Below are positions 52,969 through 62,480 of a stretch of DNA of 64,000 bases, piece by piece (the first letter of the stretch is position 1; each line of letters starts with the position of its first letter). A model generated the notes under the pieces. It saw only the letters and a list, made by a program, of their open reading frames with translations, had not been told where the DNA came from and did no database searches. The position numbers and the translations under genes are program-made. Source of the DNA: Treponema sp. UBA4267 (lineage in GTDB: Bacteria; Spirochaetota; Spirochaetia; Treponematales; Treponemataceae); contig DGWD01000029.1 in the NCBI GenBank assembly GCA_002395155.1, positions 1 to 64,000 on the forward strand. Reading direction: 5' to 3'.

Positions 52969-53006
52969 TGAATTATCAAATATTTCTTGTCAAAAGGAGG
53001 CAGATG

Positions 53007-53078
53007 ATGAAAATTTATTTCGAAACACTCGTTCGTCAGAATTTCCGTAATGGAGTCATGTGCCTCTGTTGTCTCTAA
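53007..53078 (+). CDS. Cys leader peptide of the sulfhydrylase-cysK operon
   Basis: 23 codons from ATG 53007, 6 nt after AAAGGAGG; an adjacent ATG at 53004 is closer to the Shine-Dalgarno and less likely. The last residues are CLCCL followed by TAA, so three Cys codons (53061-53063, 53067-53072) lie 8-20 nt before the terminator stem. It is analogous to the leader at 19288 but unrelated in sequence and with a proper ribosome binding site. Confidence 0.75.
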   Translation: MKIYFETLVRQNFRNGVMCLCCL

Positions 53079-53080
53079 TT

Positions 53081-53105
53081 AGACTAAAAGTTCTTTAGTC
53101 TTTTT
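53081..53105 (+). terminator. Attenuator terminator of the sulfhydrylase-cysK operon
   Basis: AGACTAAA-N5-TTTAGTCT is a perfect 8-bp stem followed by four T. It is AU-rich and so should be weak or conditional. A competing small stem GTCT (53071-53074) / AGAC (53081-53084) would use part of its 5' arm, but no long antiterminator is seen. Confidence 0.65.
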
Positions 53106-53137
53106 ATAATATTCCAATTTAAATTTTTTAAAACAGG

Positions 53138-53215
53138 GTTTGGGGCATAGCCCCAGGCGAAGGGGTAGCCGATTCTTTAGATGAGGCGCAGGGGAAGGCT
53201 TTCCCCTCCTCTAAA
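53138..53215. repeat. GC-rich hairpin element before the second sulfhydrylase
   Basis: GGGGC-ATA-GCCCC (53142-53154) and GGGGAA-N4-TTCCCC (53191-53206), the latter within a longer TTTAGA...TCTAAA pairing, then AAGGAG 7 nt before the ATG. Layout similar to 21562-21681. Together with the leader, it fills the 345-bp gap between 52891 and 53235. Confidence 0.55.
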
Positions 53216-53235
53216 AATAATAAGGAGACAATACT

Positions 53236-54519
53236 ATGGCAAATTATAAATTCGAAACTTTACAATTACATGTTGGACAGGAAAGTGCGGATCCAAGCAC
53301 AGATTCACGTGCAGTACCAATTTATCAGACTACATCTTACGTTTTCCATAATTCAAAACATGCGGCAGATCGCTTTGGACTTGCAGATGCAGGAAACATT
53401 TATGGCCGTCTTACAAATTCGACTCAGGATGTTTTTGAAAAACGAATTGCTGCATTGGAAGGTGGAAGTGCGGCTTTGGCAACTGCTTCAGGAGCTGCGG
53501 CAATTACTTATACAATTCAGGCACTTGCAGCTAATGGCGGTCACATTGTAGCCCAGAAGACAATTTACGGTGGTTCTTACAATCTTTTAGCTCACACTCT
53601 TCCACAGTATGGAATTACTACTACATTTGTGGATGCCCACAACTTGCAGGAGGTAGAAGCCGCTATTCAGCCTGACAGCCGTGCAATTTACATTGAAACC
53701 TTGGGAAATCCTAATTCTGATATTCCAGATATTGATGAAATTGCAAAAATTGCCCACAAGCACGGACTTCCACTTGTTGTTGATAATACTTTTGGAACTC
53801 CTTTCCTTATTAGACCTTTGGAACACGGAGCAGATATTGTTGTTCATTCTGCAACAAAGTTCATTGGCGGACACGGAACAACTTTGGGTGGAGTTATTAT
53901 TGAAGGCGGAAAATTCAACTGGAAAGCCAGCGGCAAATACAAAAACATTGCAGAACCTAATCCAAGCTACCATGGAATTTCTTTCTACGATGCTCTTGGT
54001 CCTGTTGCTTTTGTAACATACATTCGTGCAATTCTCCTACGCGACACAGGCTCTACTATTTCACCTTTTAATGCCTTCCTTTTACTCCAAGGCCTTGAAA
54101 CTTTATCGCTCAGAATTGAACGCCATGTAGAAAATACAAAAAAGGTTGTTGACTTCCTTAAAAATCATCCTAAGGTTGCAAAGGTAAATCACCCTTCCCT
54201 CGCAGAACATCCAGACCATGCCCTCTATCAGAAATATTTTCCAAACGGAGGGGCCTCTATCTTTACATTTGAGATAAAGGGAGGACGGGAGGAAGCTTGG
54301 GCCTTTATCGATAATCTGGAAATTTTCAGTCTTCTTGCAAATGTTGCAGATGTAAAATCTTTGGTAATTCATCCAGCTTCTACAACACATAGCCAGCTTT
54401 CGGAGCAGGAATTGAAGGATCAGGGAATCAGCCAGAGTACAATTCGTCTTTCAATTGGTACTGAGCACATTGATGATATTATTGCAGACCTTGAAAAGGG
54501 ATTTGCAGCAATTAAATAA
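53236..54519 (+). CDS. O-acetylhomoserine sulfhydrylase-type enzyme (second copy)
   Basis: 427 residues, long form of the Cys/Met PLP family. PLP lysine K208 is in [21 protein letters not shown] is at 108-117. It should use O-acetylhomoserine with sulfide to make homocysteine; O-acetylserine sulfhydrylase activity is also known in this branch. It differs strongly from the copy at 4798, and unlike that one it is preceded by a Cys leader peptide, so the two probably serve different needs. cysK follows after 48 bp. Confidence 0.85.
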   Translation: MANYKFETLQLHVGQESADPSTDSRAVPIYQTTSYVFHNSKHAADRFGLADAGNIYGRLTNSTQDVFEKRIAALEGGSAALATASGAAAITYTIQALAANGGHIVAQKTIYGGSYNLLAHTLPQYGITTTFVDAHNLQEVEAAIQPDSRAIYIETLGNPNSDIPDIDEIAKIAHKHGLPLVVDNTFGTPFLIRPLEHGADIVVHSATKFIGGHGTTLGGVIIEGGKFNWKASGKYKNIAEPNPSYHGISFYDALGPVAFVTYIRAILLRDTGSTISPFNAFLLLQGLETLSLRIERHVENTKKVVDFLKNHPKVAKVNHPSLAEHPDHALYQKYFPNGGASIFTFEIKGGREEAWAFIDNLEIFSLLANVADVKSLVIHPASTTHSQLSEQELKDQGISQSTIRLSIGTEHIDDIIADLEKGFAAIK

Positions 54520-54567
54520 CTACATATAAAACATATAAAAATACATATAAATAAAGGAGGTATTATT

Positions 54568-55506
54568 ATGTCAGATATAAAAGAAACTTCATTGGACCTT
54601 GTTGGAAATACACCACTTTTAAATGCAAAACGCTGGGCTAAAAATGCAAAAATTACAGACAGCCTGGTTCTTGCTAAACTTGAATACTTAAATCCAGCAG
54701 GAAGTGTAAAAGACAGAATTGCAAAAGCAATGATTGAAGATGCCGAAGAAAAAGGCCTCTTAAAACCTGGTGCAACAATTATTGAACCAACTTCAGGAAA
54801 TACAGGAATTGGTTTGGCTGCAGTTGCCGCAGCTAAGGGCTACCATGCCATCTTCACACTTCCAGACACTATGAGTGTAGAACGCAGAAACCTTTTAAAG
54901 GCTTACGGTGCAGAACTTGTTCTTACAGAAGGCAGCAAGGGCATGAAAGGTGCTATTGCTAAGGCAGATGAACTTAAAGCTGAAAATCCTGGAAGTGTAA
55001 TTCTTGGTCAGTTTGTAAACCCTGCTAACCCTGCAATTCACAAAAAGACAACTGGTCCAGAAATTTGGGACCAGACTGACGGTAAGGTAGATATTTTTGT
55101 TGCTGGTGTTGGAACAGGTGGAACAATTTCTGGTGTAGGAGAATATCTTAAGAGTAAGAACCCAGCTGTAAAAGTTGTTGCAGTTGAACCAGCAGGAAGC
55201 CCTGTTCTTTCAAAAGGAACTGCAGGTTCTCATAAGATTCAGGGAATTGGACCAGGCTTTATTCCACAGACTTTGAATACTGGTATTTATGATGAAGTAA
55301 TTGCCATTGAAAATGAAGATGCTTTTGAAGAAGGACGTGCATTTGCCAAGAGCGAAGGTATTCTGGTTGGTATTTCTTCTGGAGCTGCATTAAAAGCCGC
55401 AAAAGAACTTGCACAAAGACCTGAAAACAAGGGTAAAACAATTGTAGCCCTACTCCCAGATTCGGGAGACCGCTACTTGAGCACAGCCTTGTTTGGTGAA
55501 GCATAA
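54568..55506 (+). CDS. cysK: Cysteine synthase A (O-acetylserine sulfhydrylase)
   Basis: 312 residues. PLP lysine K48 is in [10 protein letters not shown]; the TSGNTG loop is at 75-80 and the [10 protein letters not shown] phosphate loop at about 176-185. It makes cysteine from O-acetylserine and sulfide in the cytoplasm. It is in one operon with the sulfhydrylase under a Cys attenuator, as expected for end-product control. AAAGGAGG is the ribosome binding site. Confidence 0.92.
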   Translation: MSDIKETSLDLVGNTPLLNAKRWAKNAKITDSLVLAKLEYLNPAGSVKDRIAKAMIEDAEEKGLLKPGATIIEPTSGNTGIGLAAVAAAKGYHAIFTLPDTMSVERRNLLKAYGAELVLTEGSKGMKGAIAKADELKAENPGSVILGQFVNPANPAIHKKTTGPEIWDQTDGKVDIFVAGVGTGGTISGVGEYLKSKNPAVKVVAVEPAGSPVLSKGTAGSHKIQGIGPGFIPQTLNTGIYDEVIAIENEDAFEEGRAFAKSEGILVGISSGAALKAAKELAQRPENKGKTIVALLPDSGDRYLSTALFGEA

Positions 55507-55552
55507 TTTCAAAACTTAATTTAATAAAAGTAGATCCATAAAAAATGATTAG

Positions 55553-55605
55553 AATTTTTGGGCATAGGTGAATCTTTGCGATTTGCCAAAGCCCAAAATT
55601 TTTTT
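55553..55605. terminator. Terminator after cysK
   Basis: AATTTTTGGGC (55553-55563) pairs with GCCCAAAATT (55591-55600), with inner pairing TTTG/CAAA, followed by T run to 55605. It lies between convergent genes and may act both ways. Confidence 0.7.
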
Positions 55606-55686
55606 AAACAAATTTCCTAAAATTTCTAAAATATATCATGAAGTACACGGAGACTAAAAACCATACCGATAAGCAAACGGCCTACC

Positions 55687-56754
55687 CTAGTTTCCGAAAA
55701 CTTTCTTAAGTTCTTCTCCAAGACTTGCTTTCAATTCTTCCTCTGCGGATGCAAGAATTTTTCTGTCTACAAAAGCCTGAGCCTCTGTAAAACCACTTTG
55801 TTTAGCAAGAGATTTTTGATAGCTTAATTTGTCTGCAGAATCTGAACCATTAAGTCTTATACTTATACTTAATTCTGGCTGGCAGGTTAAAGTTTCGCCA
55901 TGAACAATTTTACCCATATCCAAATCAATTAAAAGTTCGTAAGGGGAATCTTTTGCTGATTCTCCAACATAAAGAGCCTGACCTTTAATAATTTTAATGA
56001 CACAAGGTATTAATTTTCCGCCTTCTTCATTACTTGCTCTAACATACATGCGGCAGTTTTTTCGGCAGCCATCGATTTCTGCATCCAAGCCTTCAACATA
56101 CTTTCTGTCACCAGCAAAAGCACTTTCCTTATTAGGATTAAGAAGACGGGAAATTTGCAGGCTTTCTAAATATGCTTCACCAGGTTCCTTACAGGCAAGC
56201 AAAAGTTCCAGTTTTTCAAGAGGATCTTTTTCGGCAGCGGCTTTATCATAAAAAGTACGAAAAACATTTTTAGCCTGGCTAACACTTCCTTCATACAATT
56301 TAAAAGCATCTGCTCTTTTTATATAGGCACAGCAAATATATTTTTTATTTTGTCGATCAAACCAGGCTTGAGTTTTATGAACGTCAAAAAGTTCCTGCAT
56401 AGAATCAACATTTACAGTTCTTTCGATTTTTCTTGAAACCTTAGAATCCGAACCATTTGATTCCTGACCAGACTTTTTTGAATCTGTCATAACCTGACTG
56501 GCTTTTACCTGAGAATGAACAGTGTGAGAAAAGTAAGAAACAAGTTCTGCTTCAGCCATACTTGCAGCTGCTGTAGAACTTGTAGCATAACCTATTCGGG
56601 CAATATAAACCGCATTTGGATAAACGCTTTCGATTGTTTCATCACTTGCCCAAAGAGGTTTTTCTGTATTTGTTTGTTTACTGGCACATCCGCTAAGCCC
56701 AAGTATGATGAAGAAACTAGCGAATGTACTAATAATTTTAGATTTATTCAGCAT
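55687..56754 (-). CDS. LPP20-like lipoprotein
   Basis: 355 residues from ATG 56754, whose codons overlap the end of the upstream gene by 11 bases; a start 12 codons earlier (56790) would bury the signal peptide. Lipobox LSGC at Cys23. The region WASDETIESVYPNAVYIARIGYATSSTAAASMAEAELVSYFSHTVHS (split at about 35-80) resembles LPP20/FlgP-like SIMPL-type lipoproteins, in which the domain starts with an aromatic 'P..Y...G' pattern. It is last in a cluster of four exported proteins. Confidence 0.72.
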   Translation of the reverse strand: MLNKSKIISTFASFFIILGLSGCASKQTNTEKPLWASDETIESVYPNAVYIARIGYATSSTAAASMAEAELVSYFSHTVHSQVKASQVMTDSKKSGQESNGSDSKVSRKIERTVNVDSMQELFDVHKTQAWFDRQNKKYICCAYIKRADAFKLYEGSVSQAKNVFRTFYDKAAAEKDPLEKLELLLACKEPGEAYLESLQISRLLNPNKESAFAGDRKYVEGLDAEIDGCRKNCRMYVRASNEEGGKLIPCVIKIIKGQALYVGESAKDSPYELLIDLDMGKIVHGETLTCQPELSISIRLNGSDSADKLSYQKSLAKQSGFTEAQAFVDRKILASAEEELKASLGEELKKVFGN

Positions 56755-57514
56755 AAACAATGTATGAATCTGCTTCTTCTTCAACTTCAAGTTTATTTGA
56801 AGCTACAGAAAGTTCATTCTCAAGCTTTTCCTTTACAAGTCTCTTAAGTTCAGCAGCTTCTGTTGTTGCTTCATCAATATGTTCAAGAGCTTTGTTCAAC
56901 TGAACATTGAATACCTTCTGATCCATAGACCAAACTGTATAATATTCATAATAAGAATCTACAACATTCTTTTTCTTATCAAGAACTTCTACTAAAGTCC
57001 AGTATTCAGCAACTCTTTCAAGACCAGAAATTCTTACATCCTGTAAAGCAATTCTATAATCATTGATTGCCTTATTTACTTCTGTTTTACTTACTTCAGA
57101 ACCAGCAGCAGCGTTAGCACCTTCCAATTTAGAAGTAACAACTTTACCAGTTACACGTTCCAAAGCACCAGAAACTTCTGTTTCAATATCAACAAGATTT
57201 ACCCAAGATTTTACAAAATCAAGATTGTCGCCACGGCCTGTTACAACAAAAACCTTTCTGCCTTCCAAATCAGGCATAGCCTTAGAAAGAACCTTCTGTC
57301 CATACTGACCTTCTGATACAAGTTTTACCCACTGTGGAATTTCACTTCCAAGTGTTGCACCCTGGTAATCAGCAATCTGACGTTTTACGCTCTTCATTTT
57401 TGCTGTCTTTCCTTTCATTCCAGAACCAGCAACCTCTGTTGTTTTACAGCCAACAAAACTAAGCATAAGCAAAGCACTTGTTACAGCCATAATCATTCTT
57501 AAAGTTTTTTTCAT
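56744..57514 (-). CDS. Lipoprotein of unknown function
   Basis: 256 residues from ATG 57514, 6 nt after GGAGG; an in-frame start at 57547 lies before that ribosome binding site. Lipobox SFVGC with Cys23. The mature part has a KSWVNLVDIETEVSGALERVTGKVV segment and a long helix near the C-terminus (about 205-245), with similarity in layout to the neighbouring LPP20-like protein. No enzyme motif. Co-transcribed with its neighbours on the minus strand. Confidence 0.7.
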   Translation of the reverse strand: MKKTLRMIMAVTSALLMLSFVGCKTTEVAGSGMKGKTAKMKSVKRQIADYQGATLGSEIPQWVKLVSEGQYGQKVLSKAMPDLEGRKVFVVTGRGDNLDFVKSWVNLVDIETEVSGALERVTGKVVTSKLEGANAAAGSEVSKTEVNKAINDYRIALQDVRISGLERVAEYWTLVEVLDKKKNVVDSYYEYYTVWSMDQKVFNVQLNKALEHIDEATTEAAELKRLVKEKLENELSVASNKLEVEEEADSYIVYAE

Positions 57515-57527
57515 AAAAACCTCCAAT

Positions 57528-58043
57528 TTAATATCTATACGAATCATATTTATACAAAGTTACAGGTATAGAACCGTTTTTTACAGTCAAAGTGTAACTT
57601 CCAGCATTCGAAGTATAACCAAGTCTAGGTTTTACTTTTATATATAACTTATCACTTTCATCTGAAGTGTAAGAAATTCCTGAAGTAATTGAATTACTAT
57701 AGTGACATATTCCAAAACTTGAATAGTCGCTTACCGAAACTGCAACCTCTGTTCCAATTCCATTTTCCCAGTTAAAAACGTATTTATTTCCTGAATAAGT
57801 ATAAAAATAGTAAACATCATAATCCTTTCCATTTTTAAATTCACCAGACACTGTTGCAGTAGTAGTTGTTGTTGGTGTAGATGATGATGTTGTAGTCGTC
57901 TGTGTAGTTGTTCCATTACTAACTCCAGAAACTAAAGCAAAATATGAACTTGCATCTGGAAACTTTGCATTTAATGTATCTGAACAAGAAGAAAAAAACA
58001 GAATTAAAGAAATTAAAAAAATATAAATTAAACTCTTACGCAT
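57528..58043 (-). CDS. Small lipoprotein with Thr-rich linker
   Basis: 171 residues. Lipobox FFSSC with Cys20. A Thr/Ser-rich linker (about 47-70) precedes a beta-domain with SGEFKNGKDYDVYYFYTYSGNKYVFNWE-type strands and 'DKLYIKVKPRLGYTSNAGSYTLTV', reminiscent of pre-peptidase C-terminal (PPC) domains. Function unknown. It lies 8 bp after the large outer-membrane protein gene and before the next lipoprotein. Confidence 0.68.
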   Translation of the reverse strand: MRKSLIYIFLISLILFFSSCSDTLNAKFPDASSYFALVSGVSNGTTTQTTTTSSSTPTTTTTATVSGEFKNGKDYDVYYFYTYSGNKYVFNWENGIGTEVAVSVSDYSSFGICHYSNSITSGISYTSDESDKLYIKVKPRLGYTSNAGSYTLTVKNGSIPVTLYKYDSYRY

Positions 58044-58051
58044 AAAACCCC

Positions 58052-60331
58052 CTACCAGTTAATTCCTAAACTAACTCCCATTGCATTAGAAAATCCAGAA
58101 CCATACAGGAATTTAAGTCTATAAACGCCACCAATACTATAAGGCCCCAAACAAATATCAAGTCCTGCTAGAGTTTCCAGAGAAAGGCCATATATATCAT
58201 TATCAGACAATTTGTTATGACCAATTGAATAATAACCAATACCTACAGCTGCATAAGGTCTTAAGAATAAAATATTAAATGAAACTCCAAGAATCAAATT
58301 AACATCAAATAAATAGAAACTAGACCAAGAATTAGGATTTTTATATTCGTCCTTTATCCATGGAAAACCAAGATCTGCATCAATACCAAAGAAGACAACC
58401 TGGCCACCAGTTAATACAGAAAAATTAAGATTCATACCCTGATATAGAGAACCATTCAAATAAGTAATATCTGCAAATAATCCTCTTCTTGGTTTTGGAG
58501 AGCCAAAAAATGATGAACGTGAGAAATCAAAAAAATCGCCGATTGTAGCATAATCGTCATCATCTTCATCATATTTTGGACTTGTTTTTGGCTTTGGATT
58601 TTCTTTTTCGGTTTCTTTAGCACCAGTTTCTTTTGTATTAGTTTCTTTTGTTTTTGTTACACTAGAAATTAAGTCGCTTTCGCTAAAAGAAACAATAGCT
58701 TTTTTATTATCCTGAGTTCTAAAAATCTTGAACATAACAGGTTTAATTTCATACCAATCATTAACACTGTTATAAGACACTTTGATTGAAAGCTGAGAAT
58801 ACAAATATGGAACAGAAGTTCTAAAATACAAATCTGCCATATCAACTTTATCCTGGTAGTCTTTATAGCCTGCTTCACTAACCAAATCTGGTTTTGATCC
58901 AGTCATTAGTTCGTAGCTCAAAGAAACTCTTGGCAAATTAATATTACTATTTTTAATTTTCTGAATGTTGTTTAATGTAAAATCAGAATAAACGTCCCAA
59001 ACCATTCTGGCACCATCAAATTCAGAAACCTTAAGACTCAAATAATCGTCTGTTACATCAATTGAACGGAAAACATAAGTTGTCTTTTCCATATCAGAAA
59101 GATTTGCCTGAAGCTGATTCTTACATGCGTCGATTGTAGGTTTTGCGGCGTTTTTAAGCTGATTTTCGCCAGTCTTTTTCTGACTTTCATATTTATTTCG
59201 AATTTTTTCAATCTGCTGATTTCGATAATTTAAAGCACGAACAGTTGGTTCACCATTCGATAAATCGGCCTTACGCCAAGGTTCAGAATTTACAGCTGTA
59301 ATTTCTGCTTCCATTTTTTGGTCATAGTAAGCCGCATTTTGAGCAAGACTTTCTTCCAGCTGTTTTTCCAAACGTACTAAATTTCCTTTTGAAGCTTCAA
59401 TTAATTCAATTCGCTTTTTTAATGGAAGAGATGTAAGAGCCTGCTTTCTAAGTTCGGCACGTGCTGCTTCAATTGCTTCAATATCTTTTAAGAATTTTTC
59501 ACGCTGAGTATTCTGCATCTGCTCCATTTCTTTCTGGCGTTTTTCATTTGCAGCATCCTCAGCCTGCTGGCGACGAAGATTTTCCTCTGCAATCTGGCGG
59601 TTCTTTTCGGCCATTTCAATTTTTAACTGTAAAGCAAGTCGTTGAGCTTCCAGTTCAATACGTTCCTGTTCGGTTGCGGCATCATTTTGAAGTTTTGCAA
59701 GTTCAGCCTCGGCTTCTTCCAATTGACGTGTATAATCCTGAACATACTTTCGGAAACTTTCTTCCGAAGAATCCAAGTGCAAAAGCTGATTTCTTACATC
59801 AGATGAAATTTCAGAAATATAGTTTCTTTTGTTCAAAGCGGTAAGAATTTTGTAAACAAAACCATCTACAACCTGGTCTTTAGTTAACTCAGCGATTGGA
59901 AGTCGTTCCGAATTTTCACTGATAATCAAATTCATTGTTTCAATTTCAGAAATTGTACAAATAAACTGATAATTATTATTTCCAGCATTTGCCAAAGAAA
60001 TTTTCAAAACTAAATCGGCACGGCTTCCTTTATCTGCCGCATAAGCTGAATTTTCACTTCCAAGTCCAGTTGCTGCATCAATCTGAGACTGTTTCTGAAT
60101 CTCTCGTAATTCACTATCAATATCTGAAGTTCTAAGACTAATTTCAGGAACCATAGTAAAATCCTGAAGACATTTCATATAAGCAGAACTTACAAAGGCC
60201 TTAGAATTCTGATCTAAACTTGAATATTTCTTTTCATCCAGCGTTACCTTCAGTATCAGCTCTTTAGATTGAGCAAATCCTGAAAGCAAAATAAAACTAA
60301 AAACTATTAATGAAAGAATACGTTTCTTCAT
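58052..60331 (-). CDS. Exported protein: coiled coil plus C-terminal outer-membrane barrel
   Basis: 759 residues from ATG 60331 (in-frame ATGs at 60343 and 60337 precede it; the one used gives the cleanest signal peptide, 1-20). Residues about 22-170 resemble a lipoprotein-type sensor domain (LILKVTLDEKKYSSLD...). Residues about 190-310 form a long charged coiled coil. The end (about 600-759) has alternating beta strands and a final aromatic residue (GINW), as in outer-membrane barrels. First gene of the four-gene cluster; no known family. Confidence 0.68.
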   Translation of the reverse strand: MKKRILSLIVFSFILLSGFAQSKELILKVTLDEKKYSSLDQNSKAFVSSAYMKCLQDFTMVPEISLRTSDIDSELREIQKQSQIDAATGLGSENSAYAADKGSRADLVLKISLANAGNNNYQFICTISEIETMNLIISENSERLPIAELTKDQVVDGFVYKILTALNKRNYISEISSDVRNQLLHLDSSEESFRKYVQDYTRQLEEAEAELAKLQNDAATEQERIELEAQRLALQLKIEMAEKNRQIAEENLRRQQAEDAANEKRQKEMEQMQNTQREKFLKDIEAIEAARAELRKQALTSLPLKKRIELIEASKGNLVRLEKQLEESLAQNAAYYDQKMEAEITAVNSEPWRKADLSNGEPTVRALNYRNQQIEKIRNKYESQKKTGENQLKNAAKPTIDACKNQLQANLSDMEKTTYVFRSIDVTDDYLSLKVSEFDGARMVWDVYSDFTLNNIQKIKNSNINLPRVSLSYELMTGSKPDLVSEAGYKDYQDKVDMADLYFRTSVPYLYSQLSIKVSYNSVNDWYEIKPVMFKIFRTQDNKKAIVSFSESDLISSVTKTKETNTKETGAKETEKENPKPKTSPKYDEDDDDYATIGDFFDFSRSSFFGSPKPRRGLFADITYLNGSLYQGMNLNFSVLTGGQVVFFGIDADLGFPWIKDEYKNPNSWSSFYLFDVNLILGVSFNILFLRPYAAVGIGYYSIGHNKLSDNDIYGLSLETLAGLDICLGPYSIGGVYRLKFLYGSGFSNAMGVSLGINW

Positions 60332-60558
60332 AATCATATCCATAATCTATTGTTAAATTATAGAATATATAAAAGCTTATCGCAATCTCACCTACCCCAT
60401 AAATAAAGTAAAATTCGATTCAGATGTATTATATAGAAAAAAGTTTAAAATAATTGTTAAATTATTTTTTTTTCTTGCTAAATATATATTTCGCCTTTAC
60501 ACTGTATATTTATCTGATACCTAAGTATTAGAACAAATTTTTTATCGGCGAGGAATAT

Positions 60559-61089
60559 ATGAAAAAAATTATCGCATTTTTAGGATCTCTTTTAGTTTTG
60601 GCAGGTGCAATTTTTGCTGCAGACCCTGCTGTAGGTTTATGGAAGAGTATTGATGACAAATCAGGAAAAGTTACTGCTATCTGGCGTATCTATGAAGAAA
60701 ATGGATTACTTTTTGGTACAATTGCGGCAACAACAGACAAACCACAGGATGTAATTGCAGATGCTTGTAAAAAATCTTACAAGAACTTCCCAATTGAAGG
60801 TGAAGTTAACAAAATGAGAACTGTTGGAACTCCTTGGATTTTCAACATGAAAAAAGAAGCTGAAGGTTCTTGGAAAGATGGAAACATCATCGATCCATCT
60901 AACGGAAAGATGTATGGTTGTGTAATTAAATATCTCAATGCAGGAGACAAGAATAAGAATTACACTGCAAAAGAACCAACTTTAGCAATGGCTGGAACTG
61001 TTGGACCAATCCAGGTTTTCCAGTACTGGGTAAAGGCTTCTGAAGAAGACATTAAAGCTGCTCAGGAAAAAAATCCTGCTAAAAACTAA
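60559..61089 (+). CDS. DUF2147-family secreted protein
   Basis: 176 residues; signal peptide at 1-20 (..AIFAAD). The DUF2147 start 'DPAVGLWKSIDDKSGKVTAIWRIYEENGLLFGTI' (split: about 22-55) and the WKDGNIIDPSNGKMYGC stretch (about 114-130) are typical of this periplasmic lipocalin-like family of unknown function. GAGGAA is the ribosome binding site. The 215 bp upstream are very AT-rich; I see no clear operator. Confidence 0.82.
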   Translation: MKKIIAFLGSLLVLAGAIFAADPAVGLWKSIDDKSGKVTAIWRIYEENGLLFGTIAATTDKPQDVIADACKKSYKNFPIEGEVNKMRTVGTPWIFNMKKEAEGSWKDGNIIDPSNGKMYGCVIKYLNAGDKNKNYTAKEPTLAMAGTVGPIQVFQYWVKASEEDIKAAQEKNPAKN

Positions 61090-61105
61090 AAAATCTTAAA
61101 ACAGA

Positions 61106-61135
61106 AAATCCGGGTTTACCAAAGAACCTGGATTT
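61106..61135. terminator. Terminator hairpin between convergent genes
   Basis: An 11-bp stem AAATCCGGGTT / AACCTGGATTT with one G-U pair and an 8-nt loop; it covers the stop codon of the aminopeptidase. The T-rich side faces the minus-strand gene. Confidence 0.6.
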
Positions 61136-62420
61136 CTGATTTGTAGAATTGGGCAATTGCCTTTTCCATGTATTCTACATCCTTTGCACCGGCACTTTCG
61201 TTTGGAGAATGCATTGCCCACTGTGCAAGTCCAATATCCACGGAAAGCACAGAGACCTGACTATTACTTATATTTCCTAAGGTCGAACCACCCGCAATAT
61301 TTGAATTATTTGTAAAAATCTGATAAGGAACCTTTGCCTTTTCGCAGATTTTTTTGAACACTCCTGCACTAACTCCATCACTTGTATATTTCTGGGCGGC
61401 ATTAAACTTAATCACAATACCTTCATTTACTCCTGGTTTGTTTACAGGATCTGCCTTTGACACATAATTTGGGTGTACGGCATGTGCATTATCTGCACTT
61501 ACAAGAAAACTCTTTGCAAGGGCCGCAAGATATTCCTGCTCCGACCGGCCAAAACTTTCGTTTATTCTATGAAGTGTATCGTAAAGGAAGGTCGAGGCCG
61601 CACCCTGACGTGACTGACTTCCAACTTCCTCATTATCAAAAACAGCATGGATAAGGACACTTCTCCCCCCATCGCCACTTTCTTCTTTTACAGCTTTCAA
61701 AAAGCCCTGCAAAGTTGTGTAGGCACATTCCAAATCATCTAGTTTAGGGCTAGAAATAAACTCCTTTTTTTCTCCCCAGAAGCTTCCTTTATCACGGTTA
61801 TAAAGATAAAGATCATAAGAAAGAATTTCCTCTTCCTTAACTCCTGCTTCCTTGGCAAGAAGTTTCTTAAAAGAAAAATCTTCATTGCTTGAAATAATTG
61901 GGCGGATTTCCTGCTGTACATCAACCTTGTGTCCGTCATTAGCATCGCGATTCATATGAATGGCAAGGTTTGGAATCATTAGAAGGTCGCGGTCAAAATT
62001 TACCAGAATAGACTTAAAAGAAAAATCTCTGCCCTTTTCAGAAACAATAAGTCTTCCGGCAATACTTAAAGCCCTGTCAAACCATGGATTTATAAGCATT
62101 CCACCGTATTTTTCTACGTTCAAAGAAACAATACCTTCGCTCTTTAGTTCCGGATTTTCTTTAATTTTAAATGATGGAGAATCGCTATGAGAGGCAGTCA
62201 TTAAAAAGCCCTGGAAATTTTTACAAGGTACTGTAAAAGAAATGATGGCAGAACCATTTCTTATTACAAAGTATTTTTTACCTTCTTCCAGTTTCCAAAC
62301 TGTATCTTCCTTCAATTCAGAAAAACCATTCTTTTCCAGTTGCCCCTTTATATTATTAATGGCGTGAAAACAACTTGGACTGTTTTGAATAAAATCTAAT
62401 AATTTCTGACTTGAACTCAT
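61116..62420 (-). CDS. apeB: M18-family aminopeptidase
   Basis: 434 residues. Metal-site motifs of the M18 family are visible: TASHSDSPSFKIK (first His/Asp, about 75-87), HAVFDNEEVGSQSRQGA (acidic pair, about 258-274) and the final GNISNSQVSVLSVDIGLAQWAMHSPNE (split; His near 410). It releases N-terminal, often acidic, residues from peptides in the cytoplasm. AGGAG lies 7 nt before the ATG and is preceded by a conserved hairpin element. Confidence 0.9.
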   Translation of the reverse strand: MSSSQKLLDFIQNSPSCFHAINNIKGQLEKNGFSELKEDTVWKLEEGKKYFVIRNGSAIISFTVPCKNFQGFLMTASHSDSPSFKIKENPELKSEGIVSLNVEKYGGMLINPWFDRALSIAGRLIVSEKGRDFSFKSILVNFDRDLLMIPNLAIHMNRDANDGHKVDVQQEIRPIISSNEDFSFKKLLAKEAGVKEEEILSYDLYLYNRDKGSFWGEKKEFISSPKLDDLECAYTTLQGFLKAVKEESGDGGRSVLIHAVFDNEEVGSQSRQGAASTFLYDTLHRINESFGRSEQEYLAALAKSFLVSADNAHAVHPNYVSKADPVNKPGVNEGIVIKFNAAQKYTSDGVSAGVFKKICEKAKVPYQIFTNNSNIAGGSTLGNISNSQVSVLSVDIGLAQWAMHSPNESAGAKDVEYMEKAIAQFYKSEIQVLW

Positions 62421-62425
62421 ATATT

Positions 62426-62470
62426 ACTCCTATAAAAACTCTACATTAGTGGTGCTGCAAGGATGCAGCA
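62426..62470 (-). repeat. Conserved pre-Shine-Dalgarno element, copy at the aminopeptidase
   Basis: On the minus strand TGCTGC-ATCCTT-GCAGCA is followed by CCACTAATG, a T run and AGGAG, closely matching 28046-28087 and 49838-49877. The core TGCAGCACCACTAA is identical to the copy before the TolC-like gene. Confidence 0.65.
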
Positions 62471-62480
62471 AATTACAAAT

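Noticed and set aside
53138..53215. Rho-independent terminator
   Set aside because: The G/C hairpins are not followed by a T run on the coding strand.
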